Source of the DNA: Stigmatella aurantiaca DW4/3-1
GTDB lineage: Bacteria > Myxococcota > Myxococcia > Myxococcales > Myxococcaceae
Reading direction: 5' to 3'
Assembly: GCF_000165485.1 (NCBI RefSeq)
Contig: NC_014623.1
Location: 3,491,501 to 3,555,500 of the forward strand
DNA: 64,000 nt
The notes under the pieces are model-generated. The model made no database searches and was not told where the DNA came from. It saw nothing but the letters and a program-made list of their open reading frames with translations. The translations under genes and the position numbers were made by a program. Shown piece by piece: positions 26,731 to 37,802 of the stretch (position 1 is the stretch's first letter; each line of letters opens with the position of its first letter).

Positions 26731-28668
26731 ATGCTGTCTCAATGCTTTCGTGTGTTGGCCGCAGTCGTGCTGTTGCCGTCGCTGGTCTGGGCGGCTCCTC
26801 CGTCCGGAGTGTCCGCGAAGGAGCCCTCGGCGAGGCCTTCGAAGGAATACACGATTGACCAATTCATGGCGACCACCGACTTCGAGGGTGCCTCCTTCTC
26901 CCCGGATGAGAAGAAGATCCTCTTTTCGTCGAACGGGAGCGGCATCTTCAACGCCTACAGCGTGCCGGTGAAGGGAGGCACGCCCACGCCCCTCACACAG
27001 TCCAAGACGGACTCCACCTTCGCCGTGTCCTATTTCCCCAAGGACGAGCGCATCCTTTACACGCGGGATCAGGGCGGCAACGAAAACAGCCACCTCTACG
27101 TGCGCGGGCTGGACGGAAAGGAGAAGGATCTCACGCCTGGAGACAACCTCAAGGCCCTGTTCGCCGGCTGGAAGGAGGATGACGGCTCGGCCTTCTATGT
27201 CCTCTCCAACGAGCGCGACGCTCGCTTCTTCGATCTCTACAAGTACGGCGCGAAGACGTACGAGCGCACCTTGCTCTACCAGAATGAGGGCAACTACATG
27301 GTGGCTGGCATCTCGCGAGACGAGAAGTGGATTGCTCTTGGCAAGGCGCAGACCACGGCCGACAGCGACATCTACCTCTATGATGTGGCGAAGAAAGAGC
27401 ACAAGCACATCACCGCGCATGAGGGCATTGCCAACCACTCGGTTTCCGAGTTCGATCCAGATTCCACTGCGCTCTACTTCCTGACCGATGAAGGTTCGGA
27501 GTTCAGCCGGGTGGTCCGTTACGTGTTGGCCACGGGCAAGCAGGAGGAGGTGGAGCGCGCCAACTGGGACATCCTGTACACGTCCTTCTCCAAGAAGGGC
27601 ACGTACCGTGTGACCGCGATCAACGAGGATGGGCACACCGTCATCCGGCTGCACAACATGAAGGCTGGCAAGCAGGTGGTGCTGCCGCAGATTCCCGAGG
27701 GCGGCATCACCTCGGTGTCCTTCGCGCCCAGCGAGAAGCGCATGGCCTTCTACCATGTGGGGGACCGCTCCCCGAGCAACCTCTATGTTTATGAGTTCGC
27801 CACGGGCAAGGCCACGCGCCTGACCCATGCGCTGAACCCAGAGATCGACCCGGAGGACCTCGTCGACACCCAGGTGGTGCGCTTCAAGTCCTTCGATGGG
27901 TTGGAGATCCCCAACATTCTGTTCAAGCCGCACCAGGCCACGCCGGAGAACAAGTCACCTGCCATCGTCTGGGTGCATGGTGGCCCGGGCGGGCAGACGC
28001 GCAAGAGCTATTCGGCCATGCTCCAGTACCTGACGAACCACGGCTACGTGGTGCTGGGCATCAACAACCGCGGCAGCTCTGGGTACGGAAAGACGTTCTT
28101 CACCGCGGACGACCAGAAGCACGGCCGGGAGCCGCTGCGCGACTGTGTCGAGGCCAAGAAGTACCTGGCCAGCCTGCCGTACGTGGATGGCAGCCGCATC
28201 GGCATCGCGGGCGGCAGCTACGGGGGCTACATGGCGCTGGCGGCGCTGGCCTTCCACCCAGACACCTTCAACGTCGGGGTGGATATCTTTGGCGTCTCCA
28301 ACTGGCTGCGCACGCTTCAGGGCATGCCCGCCGACTGGGAGGCTTTCCGCGCAGCGCTCTACCAGGAGATGGGAGATCCGGTGAAGCAGGAGCAGATGCT
28401 GAAGGACATCTCCCCGCTCTTTCATGCGGCGAAGATCCAGAAGCCGCTGCTCGTCATCCAGGGCGCCAATGATCCGCGTGTCCTCCAGGCCGAATCAGAT
28501 GACATCGTCGCGGCGGTGAAGAAGAACAACGTCCCCGTCGAGTACGTGGTCTTCCCCGACGAGGGCCACGGCTTCACCAAGACGAAGAACGAGGTGGAGG
28601 CGGGCTCGCGGATGCTCCAGTTCCTGGACCGGTACTTGAAGGGGTCCAGCCCCGCTCCGGCGAATTGA
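26731..28668 (+). CDS. Secreted prolyl-oligopeptidase family (S9) peptidase
   Basis: A 645-residue peptidase. The N-terminus has a signal peptide ([15 protein letters not shown]). Residues about 50-370 form a beta-propeller with TolB-like repeats, and about 390-640 the alpha/beta-hydrolase catalytic domain. The triad is visible: S496 in GGSYGGY, D581 in GANDPRV and H613 in EGHGF. The architecture is that of the acylaminoacyl-peptidase/DPP4-like S9 enzymes, which cleave short peptides, here probably in the periplasm or outside the cell. ATG at 26731 has GAGG six bases before it. A role in using peptides from prey or medium is plausible. Confidence 0.92.
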   Translation: MLSQCFRVLAAVVLLPSLVWAAPPSGVSAKEPSARPSKEYTIDQFMATTDFEGASFSPDEKKILFSSNGSGIFNAYSVPVKGGTPTPLTQSKTDSTFAVSYFPKDERILYTRDQGGNENSHLYVRGLDGKEKDLTPGDNLKALFAGWKEDDGSAFYVLSNERDARFFDLYKYGAKTYERTLLYQNEGNYMVAGISRDEKWIALGKAQTTADSDIYLYDVAKKEHKHITAHEGIANHSVSEFDPDSTALYFLTDEGSEFSRVVRYVLATGKQEEVERANWDILYTSFSKKGTYRVTAINEDGHTVIRLHNMKAGKQVVLPQIPEGGITSVSFAPSEKRMAFYHVGDRSPSNLYVYEFATGKATRLTHALNPEIDPEDLVDTQVVRFKSFDGLEIPNILFKPHQATPENKSPAIVWVHGGPGGQTRKSYSAMLQYLTNHGYVVLGINNRGSSGYGKTFFTADDQKHGREPLRDCVEAKKYLASLPYVDGSRIGIAGGSYGGYMALAALAFHPDTFNVGVDIFGVSNWLRTLQGMPADWEAFRAALYQEMGDPVKQEQMLKDISPLFHAAKIQKPLLVIQGANDPRVLQAESDDIVAAVKKNNVPVEYVVFPDEGHGFTKTKNEVEAGSRMLQFLDRYLKGSSPAPAN

Positions 28669-28703
28669 GCGCCCGGGACGGTTGAGGTGGAAGGGGCTCC
28701 GGG

Positions 28704-29156
28704 TTACCGCGTGAGGATCCGGTCGAGCTCCGCCGCCTGTTCCCTGCGTTCAGGATCGGGGTGAAGGCGGGCCTTGGCCAGGCTCTCCCGGGCGCGAGTG
28801 GGCTCCGTCTTGCTCAGCGCCATGGCCAGGTAGAGGTGGGTGGTGGGATCGTCCGGGTGGACGTCGAGGACGGCGCGCAGCACCCGCTCGGCCCGTGCGT
28901 CCTCCCCACGCTCCAGGTACGTCATGGCCAGGTCGTGCGCGGGGCCCGGTTCGGAAGGCGCCCGGGCGTGTGCCAGCTCCAGGAGTTCCCGGGCCCGGGT
29001 GCGTTCTCCCTTGAGTTCCAGGGCCCGGGCCAGCCCGTGAATCGTCTCGAAGGCCTCGGGGGCTCTGCGCCAGGCTGCTTCCAGCAGGGGGTAGGCCTGC
29101 TCCGCGTCTCCTGCCTCCAGGAGGGCCATGCCTTCGCGATACAAGTCCTCGTCCAC
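28704..29156 (-). CDS. Tetratricopeptide-repeat protein
   Basis: A 150-residue all-helical protein built from about three to four TPR units; typical TPR positions are seen in GMALLEAGDAEQAYPLLEAAW, GLARALELKGERTRARELLE and AMTYLERGEDARAERVL. It has no signal peptide or enzymatic motif and presumably scaffolds protein contacts. The GTG start at 29156 has GGAGG five bases upstream. It is divergent from the phospholipase-A2-like gene with 97 bases between them, and convergent with the S9 peptidase gene 35 bases away. Function unknown. Confidence 0.8.
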   Translation of the reverse strand: MDEDLYREGMALLEAGDAEQAYPLLEAAWRRAPEAFETIHGLARALELKGERTRARELLELAHARAPSEPGPAHDLAMTYLERGEDARAERVLRAVLDVHPDDPTTHLYLAMALSKTEPTRARESLAKARLHPDPERREQAAELDRILTR

Positions 29157-29253
29157 GGTGGCCTCCAGCGCCCAGGCAGTGCGTTCCGCCAGTCATCCGC
29201 AACTCTGGCGTCCCCTGGTCCGAAAATCGAGAGGACGCTTTTCCAGGATTCCC

Positions 29254-29856
29254 ATGATCATCCGCAATGATCGGCCCGCTGCCCGCCCCTCCGTGACTTC
29301 TCCCGTGGCCTCGCAGGAGGCCCCCCCGCAGGCGAGCCCGGCCGCTTCGCCTGCCGCGGCACGTCCTTTCCAGCAGGACACGTTCACGAAGGGAACCCAG
29401 GCGCTGCAGCGCACGGCCCAGGTCGGTGCCGCGCCTCCGGGTGACCACGGCGCGCTGATGCGCGAGTACCTGACGGGGGCCCGCCCGCCGCCCGCCGACT
29501 TCGAGCAGGTCATGGGGTACACGCCCTACACCATCCAGACCGAGCACGGTCCCCGGGCGCAGGATCCATTCGGCTCGGCCTCCGCGCCGGGGAAGATTGG
29601 TCCGGACATGGAGTTCGACCCCGCGGCCAAGACGCACGATTACGGCTACGACCTGCTGCGTTATTACGCGAAGAAGGGCACCCCCTTGGAGCCCGAGGCA
29701 CGCAAGGCCGCGGACCAGCTCTTCCGCGAGGACCTCTTCCACTACGCCAACGATCAAAAGGGGTGGGGAGACCGCATGAAGTTCAAGGCCTGGGCGCAGA
29801 TCTATGCCACGGCGGTGGAGCTGAACTCCCGCGTGCAGAACTACGGCCCTCCGTAG
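29254..29856 (+). CDS. Unknown protein with disordered leader and phospholipase-A2-like HD helix
   Basis: A 200-residue protein I cannot assign to a named family. Residues 1-65 are a low-complexity Pro/Ala/Ser leader starting MIIRNDRPAARP and containing QQDTFTKG at 40-47. Residues about 115-190 contain FDPAAKTHDYGYDLLRYY (H128, D129) followed by a second helix KAADQLFREDL (D154, D160). This HD...D two-helix arrangement resembles prokaryotic secreted phospholipase A2, but the cysteine that normally precedes the HD helix is replaced (AAKTHD), and no classical signal peptide is present. The ATG at 29254 has AGGA six bases before it. It may be a secreted lipase or toxin-like effector using the leader for export; this is inference. 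Confidence 0.6.
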   Translation: MIIRNDRPAARPSVTSPVASQEAPPQASPAASPAAARPFQQDTFTKGTQALQRTAQVGAAPPGDHGALMREYLTGARPPPADFEQVMGYTPYTIQTEHGPRAQDPFGSASAPGKIGPDMEFDPAAKTHDYGYDLLRYYAKKGTPLEPEARKAADQLFREDLFHYANDQKGWGDRMKFKAWAQIYATAVELNSRVQNYGPP

Positions 29857-30009
29857 CCGGCGCGCACGCCCCGCGGCTGGCACCTGGCCCGGATGTGAGT
29901 CTATCCTGGGTCAATTTTTCCACCGAATGCTCCGACTGGTGGGTGGTATTCGAGGCGGGCGCCTCATGAGACTTTGGTCGTATCCAATTCTCATGGGAGC
30001 GCCTCCATC

Positions 30010-30675
30010 GTGGCCTGGGACATTTTCTGCGATTTCGATGGGACGATGGTGCTCGGCGATGTCATGGACACGCTGCTCGAGCGTTTCGCCCCGCCAGCGT
30101 GGCGAGAGATTGAACAGGAATGGAAGCTCGGCCACATTGGCTCGCGGGAGCGTCTGGCCCAGCAGGTGTCCCTGCTCGACATGTCACGCGCTGAACTCGA
30201 CCAGCAGCTCGATCGAATAATGCTCGACCCTGGGTTTCCCGCCTTCTTTCAGGATGCATGGGCGGCAGGGCATCGAATCACCCTCCTCAGTGAGGGCTTC
30301 GATTACGCCATCCACCGCATTCTCTCACGCCATGCCCTGACGGACATTCCCTTCCGGGCCAATGTCTTGCAGCAGCGCAGCGAGCGTGGCTGGCAACTGA
30401 TGTTCCCCCAAAGCCGGTGGGACACAGCGAGCAGCCGTCCCTGTCTGCTGATTGGAAATGGCTCATGGGACTTCTGTGCCGCACAGACAGTCGATCTTGT
30501 CTTTGCGAAGCGGAAGACGCTGATGGACCACTGCGCCCAGCGAGGCTTGCCCTTCCAAGCCATCCAAGGGTTTGCCGATGCGCGCCGGCTGTTGCCCAGC
30601 CTCTCGCAGCGCCCCTCCGCGGCCCCATTGCTTCGTCCCACCCGCAGGGACTCCAAGAAGTGCATGGGGGCCTGA
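30010..30675 (+). CDS. HAD-superfamily phosphatase, MtnX-like
   Basis: A 221-residue HAD hydrolase of subfamily IB. The nucleophile and acid are D8 and D10 in CDFDGTM; motif II is in LLSEGFDYAI, motif III lysine probably in FAKRKTL and motif IV in GNGSWDFCAA, where the usual DxxxD is G-N-G-S-W-D. The layout follows MtnX-like phosphatases (2-hydroxy-3-keto-5-methylthiopentenyl-1-phosphate phosphatase), an enzyme of methionine salvage, but no other salvage gene is near. I chose GTG at 30010 (opening MAWDIFCDFDG); a TTG 36 bases upstream is possible. The C-terminal 20 residues are a basic tail. Confidence 0.7.
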   Translation: MAWDIFCDFDGTMVLGDVMDTLLERFAPPAWREIEQEWKLGHIGSRERLAQQVSLLDMSRAELDQQLDRIMLDPGFPAFFQDAWAAGHRITLLSEGFDYAIHRILSRHALTDIPFRANVLQQRSERGWQLMFPQSRWDTASSRPCLLIGNGSWDFCAAQTVDLVFAKRKTLMDHCAQRGLPFQAIQGFADARRLLPSLSQRPSAAPLLRPTRRDSKKCMGA

Positions 30676-30685
30676 CGGAGCGGGA

Positions 30686-30709
30686 GACGCCCGCGGCTTC
30701 ACGGGCGTC
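30686..30709. terminator. Hairpin between convergent genes
   Basis: GACGCCCG (30686-30693) and CGGGCGTC (30702-30709) form a perfect 8-bp stem with an 8-base loop between the stops of the HAD and M20 genes. Confidence 0.6.
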
Positions 30710-30736
30710 ACCTGGAAGGTTCAGCGTCTTTCCCGA

Positions 30737-32164
30737 TCACCGCTTGAAGTGGGTGGCCACCACGCTGGCCACGCACGCGGTGAGCTTCTTGCCGGTGGGG
30801 ATGTGCAAGAACTCGTTGGGCCCGTGGGCATTGGAGTTGGGTCCCAGCACGCCGGTGATGAGGAACTGCGCTTCCGGGAAGCGCTTGCCCAGCATCTCCA
30901 TGAACGGAATGGTGCCGCCCTCGCCCATGGCCATGAAGGGCTTGCCGAAGAAGGCCAGGCTCGCCTCGGCCGTGGCCTTCTCCAGCCAGGGCGCCAGGGC
31001 GGGGGCGTCCCAGCCCGCGCTGGCCTTCTCTCCCTCGAAGGTGACACGGGCACCGTACGGAGGATTGCTCTCCAGGATCTCCTTGAGCGTCTTCGTGGCG
31101 GCAACCGCATCCAGGCGGGGCGGAATGCGCACGCTCAGCTTCACCGACGTGAAGGGCCGCAGCACGTTGCCCGCGCTTCCCAGCGGCGGCATGCCCTCCA
31201 CGCCTGTCACCGACAGGGCTGGCCGCCAGGTGCGGTTGAGGATCAGCTCCGTGTGATCGTTCGTCACCGGCCGGGAGCCCTCTACCCACGGGAAGCGGCT
31301 GAACACCTCTTCGCCGAGCACGTGCGCCACCGCCCGGGCCTGCTCCTGACGGCCCTGGGGGATCTGCACATGCAGTCCCTCGATGCGCACGCGGCCCGTG
31401 GCCACGTCATCCACCCGGTCCAGCAGCTGCCTCAGAATGCGGAAGGAGGAGGGGACGACGCCGCTGGCATCTCCCGAGTGCACGCCCTCGGTGAGGATGT
31501 CCACGCGCAGGTTGCCCGCGATGAGGCCTCGCAGGCTGGTGGTCATCCAAAGCTGCTCGTAGTTGGCACAGCCCGAGTCCAGGCACACCACCAGGGACGG
31601 CTGGCCGATGCGCGGGGCCAGCGCCTCGATGTAGGCCGGCAGATCGTAAGAGCCGCTCTCCTCGCAGGCCTCGATGAGGACGACACAGCGGGCGTGCGGC
31701 AGCTTCTGCTCGCGCAGCAGGCGGATGGCCGCCAGCGAGGCAAAGGAGGAATAGCCGTCATCCGCGCCGCCGCGGCCATAGAGCTTGTCGCCCTCCCGCA
31801 CCGGCTTCCAAGGCTCCAGGCCCTCGCGCCAGCCCGTCATCTCCGGCTGCTTGTCGAGGTGCCCGTAGAGCAGGACGGTGTCCTTTCCGTCGCCGGGAAT
31901 CTCCATGAAGATGACGGGCGTGCGGGGCTCGCCCTTTTCATTCTTGAGGCGCACCACCTCCACCTTGAGCCCAGGGATGTGGGCCGCCTGCGTCTCGGCC
32001 CAGGCGGCGATGAGCTTCACCGCCGCCTCCATGTGGCCGGCGTTCACCCAGCTGGGCTCGAAGGCGGGCGACTTGTTGGGGATGCGGATATAGCGCTCGA
32101 GCTGGGGGAGGATCTCCTTCTCCCAGATGCTGTCAGACAACTGCAGGGCGGCGGCGTGGTTCAT
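30737..32164 (-). CDS. M20 family metallopeptidase (dipeptidase)
   Basis: A 475-residue zinc peptidase of the M20A/carnosinase group. Metal and catalytic residues are apparent: LLYGHLDKQP (first His and catalytic Asp), GRGGADDGYS (bridging Asp), IEACEESGS (general base Glu and zinc Glu), LVVCLDSG and the final NSNAHGPNEF histidine. A lid/dimerisation domain is inserted between about 210 and 330 (TEGVHSGDASGVVP). No signal peptide is visible, so it is a cytoplasmic di- or aminoacyl-peptidase. The ATG at 32164 has GGAAGAAG upstream. It lies 137 bases after the acyl-CoA ligase stop on the same strand. Confidence 0.92.
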   Translation of the reverse strand: MNHAAALQLSDSIWEKEILPQLERYIRIPNKSPAFEPSWVNAGHMEAAVKLIAAWAETQAAHIPGLKVEVVRLKNEKGEPRTPVIFMEIPGDGKDTVLLYGHLDKQPEMTGWREGLEPWKPVREGDKLYGRGGADDGYSSFASLAAIRLLREQKLPHARCVVLIEACEESGSYDLPAYIEALAPRIGQPSLVVCLDSGCANYEQLWMTTSLRGLIAGNLRVDILTEGVHSGDASGVVPSSFRILRQLLDRVDDVATGRVRIEGLHVQIPQGRQEQARAVAHVLGEEVFSRFPWVEGSRPVTNDHTELILNRTWRPALSVTGVEGMPPLGSAGNVLRPFTSVKLSVRIPPRLDAVAATKTLKEILESNPPYGARVTFEGEKASAGWDAPALAPWLEKATAEASLAFFGKPFMAMGEGGTIPFMEMLGKRFPEAQFLITGVLGPNSNAHGPNEFLHIPTGKKLTACVASVVATHFKR

Positions 32165-32301
32165 GGGCTTCTTCCACTACGTCCCCTGGCGGGACGCAAG
32201 ACGGAGTTTCTTGCCCTGAAGGGCTGTGTGCCCCCTGGGCTGGCATCGGTTGATGCGCCGTGTCAATTTCATTGCCACGGAGGGGCAGGGGTGAGCCCTT
32301 T

Positions 32302-33939
32302 TCAGGGGGACGCCGTCTTCATCAGGTGGTCGCCGAACTCCTCGCGCAGCTTCATCTTGAGGAACTTGCCCGTGGAGGTGCGGGGAATCTGGGGCACGAA
32401 GAGATAGTCTTCTGGGAGCCACCACTTGACGAAGTGCTGTTGCAGGTAGGCGGCAAGCTCCTCCGCCGTCGCGCGCTGCCCTGGCTTGAGCACCACCGCC
32501 GCCAGCGGACGCTCGTCCCACTTGGGATGGCGCGCGGCGAACACGGCGGCCTCCAGCACCGCCGGGTGGGCCATCAGGGCGTTCTCCAGCGCCACCGAGC
32601 TGATCCACTCTCCGCCGGATTTGATGACGTCCTTGGAGCGGTCGGTGATGCGCAGGTACCCCTCGGCGTCGATGGTGACGACGTCGCCCGTCTTGAACCA
32701 GCCATCCTGGGTGAAGCGGTCCGCGCCCTCATCGCTGTAGTACGAACGGGCCACCCAGGGGCCGCGCACTTCCAGCTCGCCCATGGTCTTTCCGTCCCAG
32801 GGCAGCACCTGGCCCGTGTCGCTGACGTGGCGTTGCTCGACGAAGGGGATGGGATAGCCCTGGGAGGCGCGTATGTCCAAGCGCGCCGCATCGTCCAGGT
32901 CCGCATGGTGCGGCTTGAGCCGCGCCAGGGTTCCCACGGGGTTGAGTTCCGTCATGCCCCAGGCATGGGTCACGTGCAGGCCGTGCCGCTTCATGAAGCC
33001 ATCGATGAGCGAGGCGGGAGCCGCTGAGCCTCCGATGAGCATGGCGCGGATGGTGCGCAAGTCCCAGCGCTTGGGCTCCTGGTCCAGGAGAGCGAGGATG
33101 CCCAGCCAGATGGTGGGCACGCCGCCCGCGAGGGTCACGCGCTCCTGGGCCATCAGATCCAGCAGGGACACGGCATCCAGGTGGGGCCCGGGGAAGACGA
33201 GCTTCGCCCCGGTGATGAGGGCGTCAAAGGGCAGTCCCCAGGCGGCCGCATGGAACATGGGCACCACGGGCAACATCACATCCTGGGCGGTTGGGCCGAT
33301 CACCTCTCCCATGCACGAGACCAGGGTGTGTAGGACGATGGAGCGGTGGCTGAAGAGCACGCCCTTGGGGTTCCCGGTGGTGCCGGAGGTGTAGCAGAGC
33401 ATGGCCGCGCTCCGCTCCTCGAGCGTGGGAAAGTCGAAGGCGGTGGGCTCGGAGGCCAGGCATTGCTCGTAGTCGAGCGTCCCTTCGGGGGCCGGGCCGT
33501 CGTCCGGGATGACGATGACGTGCTCGATGGAGGGGACGTCCTTCACGAACTTCTCGAGCAGCGGCAGGAGCGTGCGGTCCACCACGAGGATGCGATCCCC
33601 GGCATGGTGCGCGATGTAGCCGAGGTCCTTGGGGGCCAGGCGGAGGTTGAGCGTGTGGAGCACCGCCCCCATGGCGGGAACGGCGAAGTAGAGCTCCAGG
33701 TGCTGGTGGTGGTTCCAGCAGAGCGAGGCGACGCGGTCCCCGGGCTGCACGCCCAGCCGCTTCAGGGCATGGGCCAGCTGACAGGCGCGCCGGTAGAAGT
33801 CCGCGTAGGTAGAGCGATGGAGCGAACGGTCCGGCCGGCGGGAGACAATCTCGGAGCGGCCATAGAAGGTCCGTGCCCGATCCAGCAAGTGGGTCAGGGT
33901 CAACGGGAAATCCATCATCCTTCCAGCGAGCATGTGCAT
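32302..33939 (-). CDS. Long-chain fatty acid-CoA ligase (acyl-AMP-forming)
   Basis: A 545-residue ANL-superfamily ligase. Motifs are complete: the phosphate loop [25 protein letters not shown] at the adenine site, [12 protein letters not shown], the hinge [15 protein letters not shown] and the catalytic lysine in TSTGKFLK. It activates a fatty acid to the acyl-AMP and then the CoA thioester. The closest recognisable group is medium/long-chain ligases of the AlkK type. ATG at 33939 follows AGGAGATTC; a second ATG six bases on would give more usual spacing. It is divergent from the secreted amidohydrolase. Confidence 0.93.
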   Translation of the reverse strand: MHMLAGRMMDFPLTLTHLLDRARTFYGRSEIVSRRPDRSLHRSTYADFYRRACQLAHALKRLGVQPGDRVASLCWNHHQHLELYFAVPAMGAVLHTLNLRLAPKDLGYIAHHAGDRILVVDRTLLPLLEKFVKDVPSIEHVIVIPDDGPAPEGTLDYEQCLASEPTAFDFPTLEERSAAMLCYTSGTTGNPKGVLFSHRSIVLHTLVSCMGEVIGPTAQDVMLPVVPMFHAAAWGLPFDALITGAKLVFPGPHLDAVSLLDLMAQERVTLAGGVPTIWLGILALLDQEPKRWDLRTIRAMLIGGSAAPASLIDGFMKRHGLHVTHAWGMTELNPVGTLARLKPHHADLDDAARLDIRASQGYPIPFVEQRHVSDTGQVLPWDGKTMGELEVRGPWVARSYYSDEGADRFTQDGWFKTGDVVTIDAEGYLRITDRSKDVIKSGGEWISSVALENALMAHPAVLEAAVFAARHPKWDERPLAAVVLKPGQRATAEELAAYLQQHFVKWWLPEDYLFVPQIPRTSTGKFLKMKLREEFGDHLMKTASP

Positions 33940-34035
33940 GAATCTCCTGAGGCGAGGGGATGGGACGGACGTGGGGCCTGGACGGCTGCACGGAACGCCA
34001 TGTAAGCCCTCGGGCTCATCTTACGCGGAGGCGTT

Positions 34036-35358
34036 GTGCTGCGACGGTTCCCCTTTCTGTTCCTTGTCATGTTTCTGTTCGCCGGGAGCGCCTTGGCCGC
34101 GGAGCCCACGGGCATGGCTCAGCGCGTTACTCAGGGACTCCATTCGCTCTACCCGGAGTTGGATGCGCTTTATCAGCAGCTGCACCAGACACCGGAGCTG
34201 TCCACCCAGGAGGCCAAGACGGCGGCGAAGATGGCGGAGCGTCTGAGCGCGCTGGGCTTCACGGTGACCCAGAAGGTTGGCGGACACGGGGTGGTGGGGG
34301 TGCTGCGCAACGGCTCGGGCCCCACGGTGATGCTGCGCACGGATCTGGACGGGCTGCCCGTGGAGGAGAAGACGGGCCTGCCCTATGCGAGCAAGGCGAC
34401 GGCGAAGGATGCGTCTGGCCAGACCGTGCCGGTGATGCACGCCTGTGGCCATGACGTGCACATGACGGCGTGGGTGGGGGCCGCCACGCTGTTGGCCCGG
34501 TCCAAGGACCAGTGGCGGGGCACGTTGGTCATGGTGGGCCAGCCCGCTGAAGAGCAGGGCTCCGGTGCCCGGGCCATGCTCGCCGATGGCCTCTTCAAGC
34601 GGTTTCCCAAGCCGGACTTCGCCTTGGCCATCCACGATCTGGCCACCGGGGAGGCGGGGACGGTGGAGTACGTGCCGGAGTACGCCTTGGCCAGCGTGGA
34701 CTCCGTGGATGTCACCCTCTATGGCAAGGGAGGACATGGGGCCTACCCCCACCTCACCGTGGATCCCATCCTCCTGGCGGCTCGGACCGTGATGGCCTTC
34801 CAGACCATCGTGAGCCGCGAGCGCGATCCCCTGGAGCCCGCCGTCGTCACCGTGGGCTCCATCCACGGGGGCACCAAGCACAACATCATCCCGGATGAAG
34901 TGAAGCTCCAACTCACCGTGCGGTCCTACAAACCCGAGGTCCGCCAGCGGATCCTCTCCGCCATCGAGCGCATCGCGAAGGCCGAGTCCCAGGCCGCGGG
35001 CTCTCCCCGCGCGCCCGACATCGCCGTCACCGAGGGCACGCCCGCCACCTACAATGATCCCGTGCTCATGAAGCGCGTTCAGGAGGCGTTGGTGCGCGCG
35101 CTGGGAGCCCAGAATGTCCGCCTGGGCAAGCCCACCATGGGCGGCGAGGACTTCTCCGAGTACGGCCGCGCAGGGGTCCCCTCCGCCATGGTGTGGGTGG
35201 GCGCCGTGGAGCCGTCGAAGTATCAGGAGGCTCAGAAGTCGGGCGTGGCCCTGCCCTCGCTCCACTCGCCCCTCTTCGCGCCGGACCGCGAGCGGACCTT
35301 GCGCACCGGGGTGACCACACTGACCCACGCGGCGCTGGAACTCCTGGGCAGGCCGTGA
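34036..35358 (+). CDS. Secreted M20D amidohydrolase (hippurate/IAA-amino-acid hydrolase-like)
   Basis: A 440-residue metalloamidase with a cleavable signal peptide (FLFLVMFLFAGSALA, cleavage before AEP). Metal ligands are recognisable: HACGHDVHM (Cys and His), GQPAEEQGSGA (Glu pair), IHD and the C-terminal LHSPLF histidine. The dimerisation insert GKGGHGAYPHLTVDP is typical of the M20D group, which removes amino acids from N-acyl conjugates. Here the site of action would be the periplasm or outside. The GTG at 34036 has GGAGG four bases before it. A strong hairpin terminates the transcript 160 bases after the stop. Confidence 0.9.
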   Translation: MLRRFPFLFLVMFLFAGSALAAEPTGMAQRVTQGLHSLYPELDALYQQLHQTPELSTQEAKTAAKMAERLSALGFTVTQKVGGHGVVGVLRNGSGPTVMLRTDLDGLPVEEKTGLPYASKATAKDASGQTVPVMHACGHDVHMTAWVGAATLLARSKDQWRGTLVMVGQPAEEQGSGARAMLADGLFKRFPKPDFALAIHDLATGEAGTVEYVPEYALASVDSVDVTLYGKGGHGAYPHLTVDPILLAARTVMAFQTIVSRERDPLEPAVVTVGSIHGGTKHNIIPDEVKLQLTVRSYKPEVRQRILSAIERIAKAESQAAGSPRAPDIAVTEGTPATYNDPVLMKRVQEALVRALGAQNVRLGKPTMGGEDFSEYGRAGVPSAMVWVGAVEPSKYQEAQKSGVALPSLHSPLFAPDRERTLRTGVTTLTHAALELLGRP

Positions 35359-35516
35359 AGGGAGCCGCTCCAGCCCCAAATCCCCGAAACTCCAGGGAAA
35401 ATAAGAATTCTCACAACTTCCGATCCACCTTCGAGAGAATCGAAATGGAGTGGGTCTCTCCGGTTCGCATCCGTGGGATGACCGGGGTCCGCTCTGCTCT
35501 GGCTTCAACGTGTCAT

Positions 35517-35557
35517 GCACTGCCCCGTCGCGTCCCGACCCGCGACGAGGGCAGTGC
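35517..35557 (+). terminator. Long hairpin terminator downstream of the amidohydrolase gene
   Basis: GCACTGCCC plus CGTCGCG (35517-35532) pair with CGCGACG plus GGGCAGTGC (35541-35557) with one bulged base and an 8-base loop. TCTTT follows. The 158 bases between the stop codon and this hairpin show no reading frame and are less GC-rich than their surroundings. Confidence 0.7.
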
Positions 35558-35652
35558 TCTTTGAGGGGAAGACCTCCTGAAAGTGGACGCTTCGCCCTCC
35601 GGGATGCGACTTCCCATTAACGCGGGGCGAGGGATACGTATCATCCGCCTCC

Positions 35653-37290
<1,638 letters not shown>

Positions 37291-37299
37291 GGACACGCC

Positions 37300-37773
37300 A
37301 TGGCCATCACCCTCCGCCTCGCGGTTCCGAAAGACGTGGGCACCCTGGGACGCATGGGCGCCCAACTCGCCGGGCAGCACCATGGTTTCGACGCCGAGCG
37401 CTTCATGCTGCCCGAGGACATCGAGGCCGGGTACCGCTGGTGGCTGGGCAAGGAGTTGAAGCAGAAGGAAGCGGTGGTGGTGGTGGCGGAGCGAGACGGC
37501 GAGGTGGTGGGGTATGCCTATGGCCGTGTCGAGGAGCGTGACTGGAATGCGCTGAGAGACACCTGCGGCGTTCTGCATGATCTCTGGGTGGATGCCTCGG
37601 CGCGCGGCTCGGGGACGGGCGCGCGGCTGGCCGAGGAGGTGGTCCAGCGGCTCAAGGCGCTCGGCGTTCCCCGGGTGGTCCTGATGGCCGCGGCCAAGAA
37701 CGAGGTGGCGCAGCGGCTCTTCGCCCGCCTGGGCTGGCGAGCCACCATGGTGGAGCTGACGCGGGAGACCTGA
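37300..37773 (+). CDS. GNAT family N-acetyltransferase
   Basis: A 157-residue acetyltransferase. The acetyl-CoA-binding motif is in LWVDASARGSGTGARLAEEV (R/Q-x-x-G-x-G/A pattern), preceded by the beta strand EVVGYAYGRVEE and followed by VVLMAAAKNEVAQRLFARLGWRA. It transfers an acetyl group to an amine of unknown identity. The start ATG lies nine bases after the phosphoglucomutase stop, an arrangement typical of one transcript, though a metabolic link is not obvious. The small hairpin GCGGC-TCG-GCCGC directly after its stop (37774-37786) could end transcription. Confidence 0.88.
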   Translation: MAITLRLAVPKDVGTLGRMGAQLAGQHHGFDAERFMLPEDIEAGYRWWLGKELKQKEAVVVVAERDGEVVGYAYGRVEERDWNALRDTCGVLHDLWVDASARGSGTGARLAEEVVQRLKALGVPRVVLMAAAKNEVAQRLFARLGWRATMVELTRET

Positions 37774-37802
37774 GCGGCTCGGCCGCGGGTCCCCGAAGTC
37801 CT

